A stretch of DNA of 43,989 nucleotides from NCBI GenBank assembly GCA_003584875.1, contig QVQD01000222.1, positions 1 to 43,989 on the forward strand, given 5' to 3'. The position numbers and the translations under genes are program-made. Each line of letters begins with the position of its first letter. Positions within the stretch are counted from its first letter, which is position 1. Below the pieces are notes generated by a model that saw nothing but the letters and a program-made list of their open reading frames with translations, made no database searches and had not been told where the DNA came from. Origin of the DNA: Methylococcales bacterium. GTDB taxonomy: Bacteria > Pseudomonadota > Gammaproteobacteria > Methylococcales > Methylomonadaceae. Positions 36,191-43,989 of this stretch are shown piece by piece.

Positions 36191-39100
36191 ATGTTTATCC
36201 TTCATAGCTCCAATAAAACCGAAAATTTAGTTGGGCATTTGACCCACGTTATTAAAACGTTGCCCTTAAATTCACCTTTTGCCAAAGAAGTGTTCTTAAT
36301 TCAAAGTCAGGGTATGGAGCGGTGGTTGTCACAGCAGTTGGCAGGGCAGTTTAAAGTTTGGGCTAATTATGAGTTCTTATTTCCGAGTAAGTTTTTTAGT
36401 TCTTTAGCGCAACGTGTAGATAGTCGCTTAAATGATGCCGCTTTTGAACGTAATCTGATGTTATGGCGCATTGAAGCTTTATTGAGACAACTGGACAGTG
36501 CGGAGTTTTTGCCGATAAAAAACTATTTGGCGTCCGACAATCAAGACTTAAAACGTTATCAACTGGCTAAACAATTAGCGCAAATTTTTGATCAATATCA
36601 AATGATGCGACCTGATATGCTAGATCTTTGGAAAAAAGGTGAATTGCTTTATAACAATGCTACCGAGCGTTGGCAACGGGACTTATGGCTAGCGATCTGT
36701 GAGCAAACTGGCTATAAACATCGCGGTGCTTTATGGCTAGAGACCATTGCTAAATTTAATAATATTCAGCCTGGTGCTCTAAGTGCGGCGTTACCAGAAC
36801 GCATTTCGGTGTTCGGCATTAATACGATGCCGCCGATTTTCTTGAGTTACTTAGAGGGCTTAGCTAAACATTGTGATGTACATTTCTTTTTATTAAATCC
36901 TTCACAAAGCTATTGGGACGATCTGGTCAGTAAACGCCAACGCTTGCAAGATGAAGTCTTTGAGGGTCATGCTTTATTGTCAGCTTTAGGTCAGCAGGGA
37001 CGAGAGTTTCAGTCACTATTGCATGAGCAAATCAATCCTGATTTTGAACCAGAAAGTTTTGAACCCAGCGATGAATATCAGCAAACCACTGTGCTGCAAC
37101 AATTACAAAACGATATTTTAGCTAATCAACTGGATGAACAAGACAGCGTTAGACCATTGCTAGCTGATAACTCGATTAGCATTCATGCCTGTCATTCACG
37201 ATTGCGCGAAGTTGAAGTATTAAAAAATCAATTATTAGTCGCCTTAGAAAACGATGCGAGCTTAGAGTTGCGCGATATTGTAGTGATGGCAGCCGATATT
37301 GAAGTCTATGAGCCCTTTATTTCGGCGGTTTTTAGCGATATACAACATGCCATTGCCGATCGTAGTTTACGTTTAAGTAATAATACTTTAGATGCTTTTA
37401 TTCGTTTCTTGGCCTTGAGTCAAAGTCGCTTGGGTTGGCAAAGCGTCTTGGATTTATTAGAACAGCCTGTTATTTATAGCAACTTTGACTTATCTGAAAC
37501 CGATTTAGAGTTGATTAGATATTGGATAGAAGAAACCCATGTGCGCTGGGGGCAGTCAGCTCAACATAAAAAAGAATTAGGATTGCCAGAACTCAATGAA
37601 AATACTTGGCAAGCGGCTATAGATAGATTGTTGATGGGTTACGCAGTAGGCTCGGATGAAGATTTTGTTTGCGATGTTCTGCCATTCCTAGATATTGAAG
37701 GTTCTTCGGCACAAGCTTTAGGCGGCTTGTGCAGCTTTATGAACGTATTATTTAAAGCTAAAAATGAACTTAAACACCCTAAGACTTTAATCGATTGGTC
37801 AACGCAACTAAGTTATTATGCCGAACAACTTCTAGGGCAAACAGCTTCTATTGAACAGCAACAATTACATGAATTATTAACTGCTTTATCGGCTGATTTA
37901 GAGGGCGTCCATAACGACACGTTAACTTTGCCGATTATTACTAGCTGGCTTGAAGATCGCGTTTCTGAAACTAAATCAACTCAGGGCTTTTTACGTGGGC
38001 AATTAACTTTTTGTTCTATGTTACCGATGCGCTCCATTCCTTTTAAAGTGATCGCTTTGCTGGGTATGAATGAGGGTGAGTTTCCAAAAATAGATCAAAG
38101 TCCGACCTTCGATTTGTTGTCATTAAAACAGCATTTTCGTAAAGGTGATCGTTCGCGCCGTACCGATGATCGCTATCAATTTTTAGAAATATTATTGTCG
38201 ACGCGGCAACAATTGATTATGACCTACATTGGTCAATCTATCGCTAATAATGAAACGATCTTTCCTTCTGTAGTGATTAGCGAATTACTGGAAGTATTAC
38301 AAGATAGTTATCAGTTGCATGACATAACGATACGCGAGCCCTTGCAATCCTTTAGTTATCGTTATTTTAATAATAATCTAGGATTAGTGAGTTTTTCTAC
38401 AGCCGACCTCGAAACCGCGAAGGCTTTGCAATCACCCGAGATAATAGCAACAGACTGGTGGCAAGGTGAGCTTACGATCGAAAAAAATACTGTTATCGAA
38501 CTAGCAGATTTATTGGCGTTTTATCAACATCCACAACGTCATTTTATGCGCCAGCAATTAACACTACGCTTTCAAAGTATTAGTGCGCAAATCGAAGAAT
38601 GTGAGCCTTTTGTTATTGATAGTATGGAGGGTTATGGCATTAATCACGATTGGATAGAGCAACGCTTATTAGGCGAAAATCTCTCAGTAAAGAAACTCCA
38701 AGCGCAAGGACGTTGGTTGTCAGGGGTGTTAGGCGAGTTAGAGTTTGCAAAACAACAAGCCAGCATAGAAGACTTCGTTACACGCATCCAAGAAAAAAAT
38801 ATAGGTGCACCTATAGAAGATGCCGTGATTGATATTCAAGTTAATCAATATCGTTTACTCGGTAAATTAGGCAGTCGTTATGAAAGAGCGAGTCTGATTT
38901 ATCGCTATGCTGATCTTAAAGGTAAAGATTTTATCAATGCACTATTGCAGCATTGTGTCTTGAATCAGTTAGCACCACAAAGCACTTACTTATTAAGTAC
39001 GGATGAAGATATTGTCTTTTTACCAGAGCAGGCTTCAGCTGAATTATTAGCTGCTTTATTGGATATTTATTGTGCCGGTCAGCAAGCACCGAATGCTTTT

Positions 39101-39340
39101 TTTGTAGAAGCAGCTTTAGCTTATATTAAACAAGCATGGATATTAAAAACCAGTAGTAGGGCTAAAAAGCCTGCCATAGAAGTCGCTCAAGAATGGCTAG
39201 ATAGAGCGATTACTCAAGATTACGAACCAGAACTTAAACGGTTATACCAAGACATGGCGAATCGGGGTGACATACTCGATGAGCATTTTGAGCAGCAATG
39301 CCAGAGTTTGTTACAGCCTATATGGGATGCATTGCATTAA
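36191..39340 (+). CDS. recC: Exodeoxyribonuclease V gamma chain (RecC)
   Basis: 1049 aa (E. coli 1122). The N-terminus FILHSSNKTENLVGHLTHVIKTLPLNSPFAKEVFLIQSQGMERWLSQQLAGQFKVWANYEFLFPSKFF is diagnostic of RecC, and later blocks (SVFGINTMPPIFLSYLEGLAKHCDVHFFLLNPSQSYW, CHSRLREVEVLKNQLL, GQLTFCSMLPMRSIPFKVIALLGMNEGEFPK) follow in order. RecC recognises Chi and splits the DNA strands in the RecBCD helicase-nuclease. recB and recD, usually downstream, are absent here; nrdR follows instead. Confidence 0.95.
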   Translation: MFILHSSNKTENLVGHLTHVIKTLPLNSPFAKEVFLIQSQGMERWLSQQLAGQFKVWANYEFLFPSKFFSSLAQRVDSRLNDAAFERNLMLWRIEALLRQLDSAEFLPIKNYLASDNQDLKRYQLAKQLAQIFDQYQMMRPDMLDLWKKGELLYNNATERWQRDLWLAICEQTGYKHRGALWLETIAKFNNIQPGALSAALPERISVFGINTMPPIFLSYLEGLAKHCDVHFFLLNPSQSYWDDLVSKRQRLQDEVFEGHALLSALGQQGREFQSLLHEQINPDFEPESFEPSDEYQQTTVLQQLQNDILANQLDEQDSVRPLLADNSISIHACHSRLREVEVLKNQLLVALENDASLELRDIVVMAADIEVYEPFISAVFSDIQHAIADRSLRLSNNTLDAFIRFLALSQSRLGWQSVLDLLEQPVIYSNFDLSETDLELIRYWIEETHVRWGQSAQHKKELGLPELNENTWQAAIDRLLMGYAVGSDEDFVCDVLPFLDIEGSSAQALGGLCSFMNVLFKAKNELKHPKTLIDWSTQLSYYAEQLLGQTASIEQQQLHELLTALSADLEGVHNDTLTLPIITSWLEDRVSETKSTQGFLRGQLTFCSMLPMRSIPFKVIALLGMNEGEFPKIDQSPTFDLLSLKQHFRKGDRSRRTDDRYQFLEILLSTRQQLIMTYIGQSIANNETIFPSVVISELLEVLQDSYQLHDITIREPLQSFSYRYFNNNLGLVSFSTADLETAKALQSPEIIATDWWQGELTIEKNTVIELADLLAFYQHPQRHFMRQQLTLRFQSISAQIEECEPFVIDSMEGYGINHDWIEQRLLGENLSVKKLQAQGRWLSGVLGELEFAKQQASIEDFVTRIQEKNIGAPIEDAVIDIQVNQYRLLGKLGSRYERASLIYRYADLKGKDFINALLQHCVLNQLAPQSTYLLSTDEDIVFLPEQASAELLAALLDIYCAGQQAPNAFFVEAALAYIKQAWILKTSSRAKKPAIEVAQEWLDRAITQDYEPELKRLYQDMANRGDILDEHFEQQCQSLLQPIWDALH

Positions 39341-39526
39341 GGCACGGGATTGAGTTCAGTATGGTGTTTTACGGTATGGCTAAGTTTCACGAGCAGTTCG
39401 CAATTTGTTTCTATCATGTAATGTTACTGTTAAAAATAAAATCCAGAAACTGAAGGAAATGTTATAAAATCATCGGTTTTAAATTTAAAGGCCGTTCACG
39501 GTATTTAAATAGAGTGGTTAAGTGTT

Positions 39527-39979
39527 ATGCGATGTCCCTTTTGTGCGGCCCAAGATACTCGGGTACTTGATTCTAGGTTGATTAGCGAGGGCGATCAAGT
39601 TCGGCGTCGACGTGAGTGCGCTGTTTGCAAAGAGCGTTTTAATACTTTTGAAATGGCAGAACTGAACATGCCTCGAATTATTAAGCGTGATGGTACGCGA
39701 GTCGCTTTTGACGAAACTAAGTTACGTTCAGGCATGCTTAAGGCTTTAGAAAAAAGACCCGTTAACAGTGATGCCATTGAAATGGCGCTACATAACATTA
39801 AAAAAACATTAATGTTAAAGGGTGATCATGAAATATCAACTCAGGAGTTGGGTGAAAACATCATGAAGGAATTAAAGTTATTAGATCATGTCGCTTATGT
39901 GCGCTTTGCTTCGGTGTATCGCAGTTTTCAGGATGTCAGTGAATTTACTGACATGATTGAAGATTTAAAGAAAAAATAA
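39527..39979 (+). CDS. nrdR: Transcriptional repressor NrdR
   Basis: 150 aa with an N-terminal zinc ribbon ([34 protein letters not shown]) and an ATP-cone domain ([27 protein letters not shown]). It senses ATP/dATP and represses ribonucleotide reductase genes. It begins the nrdR-ribD-ribE-ribB-ribH-nusB cluster and overlaps ribD by one base. Confidence 0.97.
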   Translation: MRCPFCAAQDTRVLDSRLISEGDQVRRRRECAVCKERFNTFEMAELNMPRIIKRDGTRVAFDETKLRSGMLKALEKRPVNSDAIEMALHNIKKTLMLKGDHEISTQELGENIMKELKLLDHVAYVRFASVYRSFQDVSEFTDMIEDLKKK

Positions 39980-41061
39980 TGTTAGCGCAAGATGCTTTTT
40001 ATATGGCTAAAGCTTTGCAACTGGCTAGGTTGGGACGTTTTAGTACCGATCCTAATCCTCGTGTAGGCTGTGTTTTAGTTAAAGATGGCGTGATCATTGG
40101 TGAAGGTTATCATGTTAAAGCAGGGCAGGCTCATGCTGAAATTGTTGCTCTAAATAATGCAGTTACTGCACAAGGTGCTACTGCTTATGTGACTTTAGAG
40201 CCCTGTAGTCATCAGGGTAAAACGCCGCCTTGTTGTGATGCGCTGATTAATGCGGGTGTCAAGCGAGTTGTCGCTGCTATGCAAGACCCGAATCCTTTAG
40301 TGTCAGGGCGTGGTTTAGAGAAACTGAAAGCGGCTAGCATAGAGGTGGTTTGTGGTGTCTTAGAAGCCGATGCTAGAGTATTAAATCGTGGCTTTATTAA
40401 GCGTATGACCGAACAAAGGCCTTTTGTTCGTAGTAAGTTAGCGATGAGCTTAGATGGACGTACGGCAATGGCATCAGGTGAAAGTAAATGGATTACCTCT
40501 GGTGCTGCCAGAGTCGATGTGCATCAACTACGCGCGGAAAGTTCGGCAATATTAACAGGCATCAATACCGTGCTTGCTGATGATCCCGCTTTAACGGCGC
40601 GAATTGATGAGGCAGTTGAACAGCCCATTCGCGTGGTGTTGGATTCTAACTTAAAAATGCCTGTGACCGCACAAATGGCAAAACTAGCTGGACGCAGTTT
40701 GATTTTAACCTGCTCATCAGACGTCACTAAAAGGCAGGCCTTGCAGGCAGAAGGTTTTGAAGTTTATACCTTAGCTGATAACAACGGTCAGCTTGATTTA
40801 CAGACTGTGCTGATTTTTTTAGCGGAGCAGCAAATTAATGAAGTGTTGGTTGAAGCGGGTTCTTTATTAAATGGCGCTTTATTGGCCGAAGATTTAGTCG
40901 ATGAATGGATCATTTACATGGCACCCTGCGTGTTGGGTGATCAAGGTCGTGGTTTGTTTACTATGCCGACTTTACAGAGTATGGCTGATAAAAAGAACTT
41001 ACGCTTTCAAGATGTCAGGGCTGTCGGGCCTGATTTAAAATTAACCCTGACCCGACCTTAA
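39979..41061 (+). CDS. ribD: Riboflavin biosynthesis protein RibD (deaminase-reductase)
   Basis: 360 aa. The N-terminal deaminase has GYHVKAGQAHAEIVAL and PCSHQGKTPPCCDALINAGVKRVV (zinc ligands His, Cys, Cys); the C-terminal reductase (about 145-360) begins RPFVRSKLAMSLDGRTA and includes VLVEAGSLLNGALL. It converts the GTP cyclohydrolase II product to the pyrimidine precursor of riboflavin in two steps. Confidence 0.97.
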   Translation: MLAQDAFYMAKALQLARLGRFSTDPNPRVGCVLVKDGVIIGEGYHVKAGQAHAEIVALNNAVTAQGATAYVTLEPCSHQGKTPPCCDALINAGVKRVVAAMQDPNPLVSGRGLEKLKAASIEVVCGVLEADARVLNRGFIKRMTEQRPFVRSKLAMSLDGRTAMASGESKWITSGAARVDVHQLRAESSAILTGINTVLADDPALTARIDEAVEQPIRVVLDSNLKMPVTAQMAKLAGRSLILTCSSDVTKRQALQAEGFEVYTLADNNGQLDLQTVLIFLAEQQINEVLVEAGSLLNGALLAEDLVDEWIIYMAPCVLGDQGRGLFTMPTLQSMADKKNLRFQDVRAVGPDLKLTLTRP

Positions 41062-41070
41062 GGAATATAC

Positions 41071-41730
41071 GTGTTTACAGGCATCATTTTAGCAATAGGT
41101 AGCATCGCTGCCATAGAGCGTAGAGCTGGCGATTGTCGTATTAAAATAAATACGGGTAAATTATCGATGGCTGATGTGGCATTAGGTGACAGTATTGCGG
41201 TTAATGGTGTTTGTTTAACGGCTGTTGAGTTAGGAACACATTATTTCTGCGCGGATGTTTCTAATGAAACCTTGAATAAGACGCTTATCAATACCTTGGT
41301 TGTCGGTGCACCTGTTAATTTAGAGCTCGCTTTAACACCCACTACCCGAATGGGTGGACATATCGTTAGCGGTCATGTCGATGGTGTCGGTGAAATAGTT
41401 GAAAGAAAAGCAGATGGACGTTCGTTTCGTTTTAAAATTAAAGCGCCCGACTCGTTGGCAAAATATATTGCTCAAAAGGGTTCTATTTGTATTAATGGCA
41501 TTAGCTTAACGGTTAATGAAGTGAGTGGTGCAACCTTCAGTATTAATATTGTGCCTCATACCCTAGCTGAAACTACTTTGGGAACAGCGACGACCGGTAC
41601 TTTTGTAAACTTAGAAGTAGATATGTTAGCGCGTTATATGGAGCGACTAATGCAAGGTGAAGCGGCAGCTGTTGAGTATGGCGGCGGTGTCACTATCGAT
41701 TTATTACATAAAAGTGGATTTTTGGGTTAA
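41071..41730 (+). CDS. ribE: Riboflavin synthase, alpha chain
   Basis: 219 aa, starting at GTG ([17 protein letters not shown]) after AAGGAATATAC. Two lumazine-binding repeats are visible, each with an N-G-V/I-C/S-L-T block (VNGVCLTAV near 46, [11 protein letters not shown] near 146), and [15 protein letters not shown] between them. It dismutates two lumazine molecules to riboflavin. The gene is called ribC in E. coli. Its stop overlaps ribB's start. Confidence 0.96.
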   Translation: MFTGIILAIGSIAAIERRAGDCRIKINTGKLSMADVALGDSIAVNGVCLTAVELGTHYFCADVSNETLNKTLINTLVVGAPVNLELALTPTTRMGGHIVSGHVDGVGEIVERKADGRSFRFKIKAPDSLAKYIAQKGSICINGISLTVNEVSGATFSINIVPHTLAETTLGTATTGTFVNLEVDMLARYMERLMQGEAAAVEYGGGVTIDLLHKSGFLG

Positions 41731-42833
41731 TGAATACAATTGAAGAAATCATAGAGGATTTACGTTTAGGCAAAATGGTCATCATTATGGATGATGAAGA
41801 TCGTGAAAATGAAGGCGACTTATTGATGGCGGCTGCTTTTACTCGTCCAGAAGATATTAACTTTATGGCGCGTTATGGTCGTGGCTTAATTTGTTTAACC
41901 TTAACCAGTGAGCGTTGTCAGCAATTACGTTTGCCGTTAATGACTAATGAAAACAAAACGGCTCATTCCACTAATTTTACCGTTTCTATTGAAGCCGCTA
42001 CGGGTGTAACTACCGGTATTTCAGCTGCAGATAGAGCGAGAACAGTGCAATGTGCGGTTGCTGCAGATGCAAAAGCCGAAGATTTAGTGCAACCAGGACA
42101 TATATTCCCTTTAATGGCTAAAGCGGGTGGCGTTTTGAGTCGGGCAGGGCATACTGAAGCGGGATGTGATTTTGCTAGATTAGCTGGCGTTGATCCGTCG
42201 GCGGTGATAGTAGAAATTCTTAATGAAGATGGCACTATGGCCAGACGCCCTGATCTGGAAATATTTGCTAAAGAGCACAATCTTAAAATGGGCACCATTG
42301 CTGATTTGATCCATTATCGTATTCAGCATGAGAACACTTTAGAGCGCATTAGTGAGTGTGCTTTCCCTACTGAATTTGGTGATTTTCGACTTTATGCTTA
42401 CCAGGATAAAAACGACAATAACGTACATTTAGCCTTAGTCATGGGCAATGTCTTAGGTGATACACCTGTTTTAGTTAGAGTACATGCAAAGAACCTGTTG
42501 GATGATGTGTTTTCATCCAAACGTAACGATTGCAGCATTTCTATTCGTGAGGCTATGCAAAAAATTGCAGAAGCGGGGTGTGGTGTTTTGGTCGTGATTA
42601 GGCAAAGTGAAGACAATAAATCATTGGTAGAATTAATACATCAATATCAATTAGAAGATAACGGTGTGTTAAGCCAAAATCAGGCAAAGCTTGCAACTGA
42701 TTGGCGTACTACTGGAACTGGTGCAAGAATTTTAGCTGATTTAGGTGTACATAAGCTGAAAGTACTAGGTACTCAGAAAAAATATGTTGGTTTGTCAGGA
42801 TTTGATTTAGAAGTGTCAGAGCACGTCGGTTAA
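41730..42833 (+). CDS. ribB: 3,4-dihydroxy-2-butanone 4-phosphate synthase with degenerate GTP cyclohydrolase II tail
   Basis: 367 aa. Residues 1-205 are an intact Rib[44 protein letters not shown] and [15 protein letters not shown]. Residues 210-367 align with RibA, but the zinc-binding stretch (C-x(10)-C-x-C in RibA) reads [24 protein letters not shown], keeping one cysteine, and its catalytic core is altered. This is the RibBX type known in many Proteobacteria, so a separate RibA should exist elsewhere in the genome. Confidence 0.9.
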   Translation: MNTIEEIIEDLRLGKMVIIMDDEDRENEGDLLMAAAFTRPEDINFMARYGRGLICLTLTSERCQQLRLPLMTNENKTAHSTNFTVSIEAATGVTTGISAADRARTVQCAVAADAKAEDLVQPGHIFPLMAKAGGVLSRAGHTEAGCDFARLAGVDPSAVIVEILNEDGTMARRPDLEIFAKEHNLKMGTIADLIHYRIQHENTLERISECAFPTEFGDFRLYAYQDKNDNNVHLALVMGNVLGDTPVLVRVHAKNLLDDVFSSKRNDCSISIREAMQKIAEAGCGVLVVIRQSEDNKSLVELIHQYQLEDNGVLSQNQAKLATDWRTTGTGARILADLGVHKLKVLGTQKKYVGLSGFDLEVSEHVG

Positions 42834-42972
42834 TAATAACCAGTGCTTTAATATAATTATTGTAATTATTCAGCAGAAGGGGATTTACCTAATAAAATCT
42901 CCCCTAATCCCTCTTTTCAAAGAGGGGGACTCAATAGTTACTAGTCATTGTAATTTAAAGTAGAGAAAGAAA
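42834..42972. other. Gap before ribH with a shared palindrome
   Basis: The only long gap in the rib cluster holds AATCTCCCCTAATCCCTCTTTTCAAAGAGGGGG, a 7-bp stem that matches the end portion of element A near 28520-28560. It could be a weak terminator, or a decayed copy of that element. No FMN riboswitch is recognisable. Confidence 0.6.
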
Positions 42973-43449
42973 ATGTCAGCTATAAAAGTGTTTGAAGGAA
43001 ATTTATTAGTACAAGGCGGTAAGTTTTGTATCGTTGCATCCCGTTTTAACAGTTTTATTGTTGAACAATTAGAAGGCGGAGCTATTGATGCGTTGCTGCG
43101 TCATGGTGCAGATAAAGCCAATATTGATTTAGTTAAAGCGCCGGGTGCCTTTGAATTACCGATGGTCGTGCAACGCATCGCAGCCACTAAAAAATATGAT
43201 GCGATTATCGCTTTAGGTGCAGTCATACGTGGAGGCACGCCTCATTTTGAATATGTGGCTGGTGAATGTGTTAAAGGCTTGGCGACGGTTTCATTGCAAT
43301 ATAATGTGCCAGTCAGTTTTGGTGTATTAACCGTTGACAGTATAGAGCAAGCCATAGAGCGTGCAGGCACTAAAGCAGGTAACAAAGGTGCAGAAGCGGC
43401 GATGTCTGCCATAGAAATGGTGAGTTTATTTGCTAATTTGGAAGCCTAA
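42973..43449 (+). CDS. ribH: 6,7-dimethyl-8-ribityllumazine synthase
   Basis: 158 aa: [85 protein letters not shown]. All active-site blocks are there, including the catalytic histidine in THFEY-like PHFEY. It joins the pyrimidine and the butanone phosphate into lumazine. It overlaps nusB by one base. Confidence 0.97.
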   Translation: MSAIKVFEGNLLVQGGKFCIVASRFNSFIVEQLEGGAIDALLRHGADKANIDLVKAPGAFELPMVVQRIAATKKYDAIIALGAVIRGGTPHFEYVAGECVKGLATVSLQYNVPVSFGVLTVDSIEQAIERAGTKAGNKGAEAAMSAIEMVSLFANLEA

Positions 43450-43889
43450 TGAGTCAAACGCGTACCAATGCCCGCAAAGCAGCCGTTCAAGCTTTATATC
43501 AATGGCAAATGACCGGGCAAAGTTTAGTTGAAATTGAACGCCAGTTTGCAGAAGATGAGCGTTTTAAAGATGTACAAAAAAGTTATTTTACTGAGCTGTT
43601 TCATGGCGTACCCAAAAATTTAACGGTCATTGATGAAGCCTTGAATGAGTTTGTTGATCGACCTGTGGATATGGTTGATCCCGTCGAACGTGCGATATTA
43701 AGAATTGGTGCATACGAGTTACAACATCGTTTAGATATGCCTTATCGAGTAATTTTAAATGAAGCGATTAATCTAGCTAAATATTTTGGTGCTGATGGCA
43801 GTCATAAATATGTTAACGGTATTTTAGATAAATTAGCTCAGAAGAATCGCGCTATAGAAATTAAAGCTAAGGCGCAAGCGGCTAAATGA
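43449..43889 (+). CDS. nusB: Transcription antitermination protein NusB
   Basis: 146 aa, all helical: RTNARKAAVQALYQWQMTGQSLVEIERQFAEDERFKDV, VDMVDPVERAILRIGAYELQHRLDMPYRVILNEAINLAKYFGADGSHKYVNGILDKLA. NusB with NusE (S10) binds boxA RNA in rRNA operons. Its place after ribH is standard. Confidence 0.97.
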   Translation: MSQTRTNARKAAVQALYQWQMTGQSLVEIERQFAEDERFKDVQKSYFTELFHGVPKNLTVIDEALNEFVDRPVDMVDPVERAILRIGAYELQHRLDMPYRVILNEAINLAKYFGADGSHKYVNGILDKLAQKNRAIEIKAKAQAAK

Positions 43890-43945
43890 TAGTTAGTTCA
43901 AATCTAGTAGAATTAATTCTTTAGTAGAATGCATAAAATACGTAG

Positions 43946-43972
43946 GTCGGGTTAGCGATAGCGTAACCCGAC
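43946..43972. repeat. REP palindrome after nusB
   Basis: GTCGGGTTAGCGATAGCGTAACCCGAC is a perfect copy of the REP family, and the intact form of the site that element A split at 28.15 kb. Confidence 0.9.
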
Positions 43973-43989
43973 AAAGACACCTAATGCGG

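Noticed and set aside
42834-42972. Possible FMN riboswitch before ribH
   Set aside because: None of the conserved RFN segments can be seen; only a short palindrome shared with element A is present.

Overview
The window looks like a chromosomal segment of an AT-rich gammaproteobacterium. The housekeeping gene orders thrS-infC-rpmI-rplT-pheS-pheT-ihfA, suhB/trmJ-iscR-iscS-iscA and nrdR-ribD-ribE-ribB-ribH-nusB are typical of Gammaproteobacteria. The many short palindromes of the type GTCGGGTTAGCG..CGTAACCCGAC would fit a methylotroph of the Methylococcales, but that placement is inference; no methane-oxidation gene lies here.

Left arm (1 to about 10.9 kb) is an accessory region. It has a NADAR-family gene, a broken antitoxin/PIN-toxin pair with a frameshift in each gene, a decayed array of about 21-bp repeats, a 5'-truncated mcrC remnant, several small unknown genes, and a two-gene unit (about 443 and 140 residues) that I cannot assign but that looks like a conserved, unnamed system. 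These are followed by a frameshifted HTH fragment with a partner gene, another small-gene pair, a WYL regulator, a calcineurin-like phosphatase and five tandem copies of a 158-bp repeat.

From 11.1 to 16.1 kb there is a signalling block: a membrane PAS histidine kinase, a receiver-HDOD protein and a receiver-GAF-HD-GYP protein (probable c-di-GMP phosphodiesterase). A dense cluster of REP palindromes separates the last gene from the first two. A DUF721 gene and acnB follow on the minus strand.

From 20 to 27.2 kb lies the minus-strand translation operon thrS-infC-rpmI-rplT-pheST-ihfA. infC appears to use a rare ATC start codon. A tRNA-Val(GAC) gene with its own terminator sits upstream. From 27.5 to 32.7 kb are a small membrane-anchored repeat protein, a nest of non-autonomous mobile elements, an iron-sulfur cluster block (iscR, cysteine desulfurase, iscA, with no iscU), trmJ and suhB.

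From 32.7 to 36.2 kb the sequence is mostly intergenic repeats: a second copy of the nested element with its own target duplication, a membrane protein gene, an FN3-type gene, a 42-bp tandem array and REP-like palindromes. The right arm carries recC without adjacent recB/recD, then the compact nrdR-rib-nusB cluster, whose RibB carries a degenerate GTP cyclohydrolase II tail.
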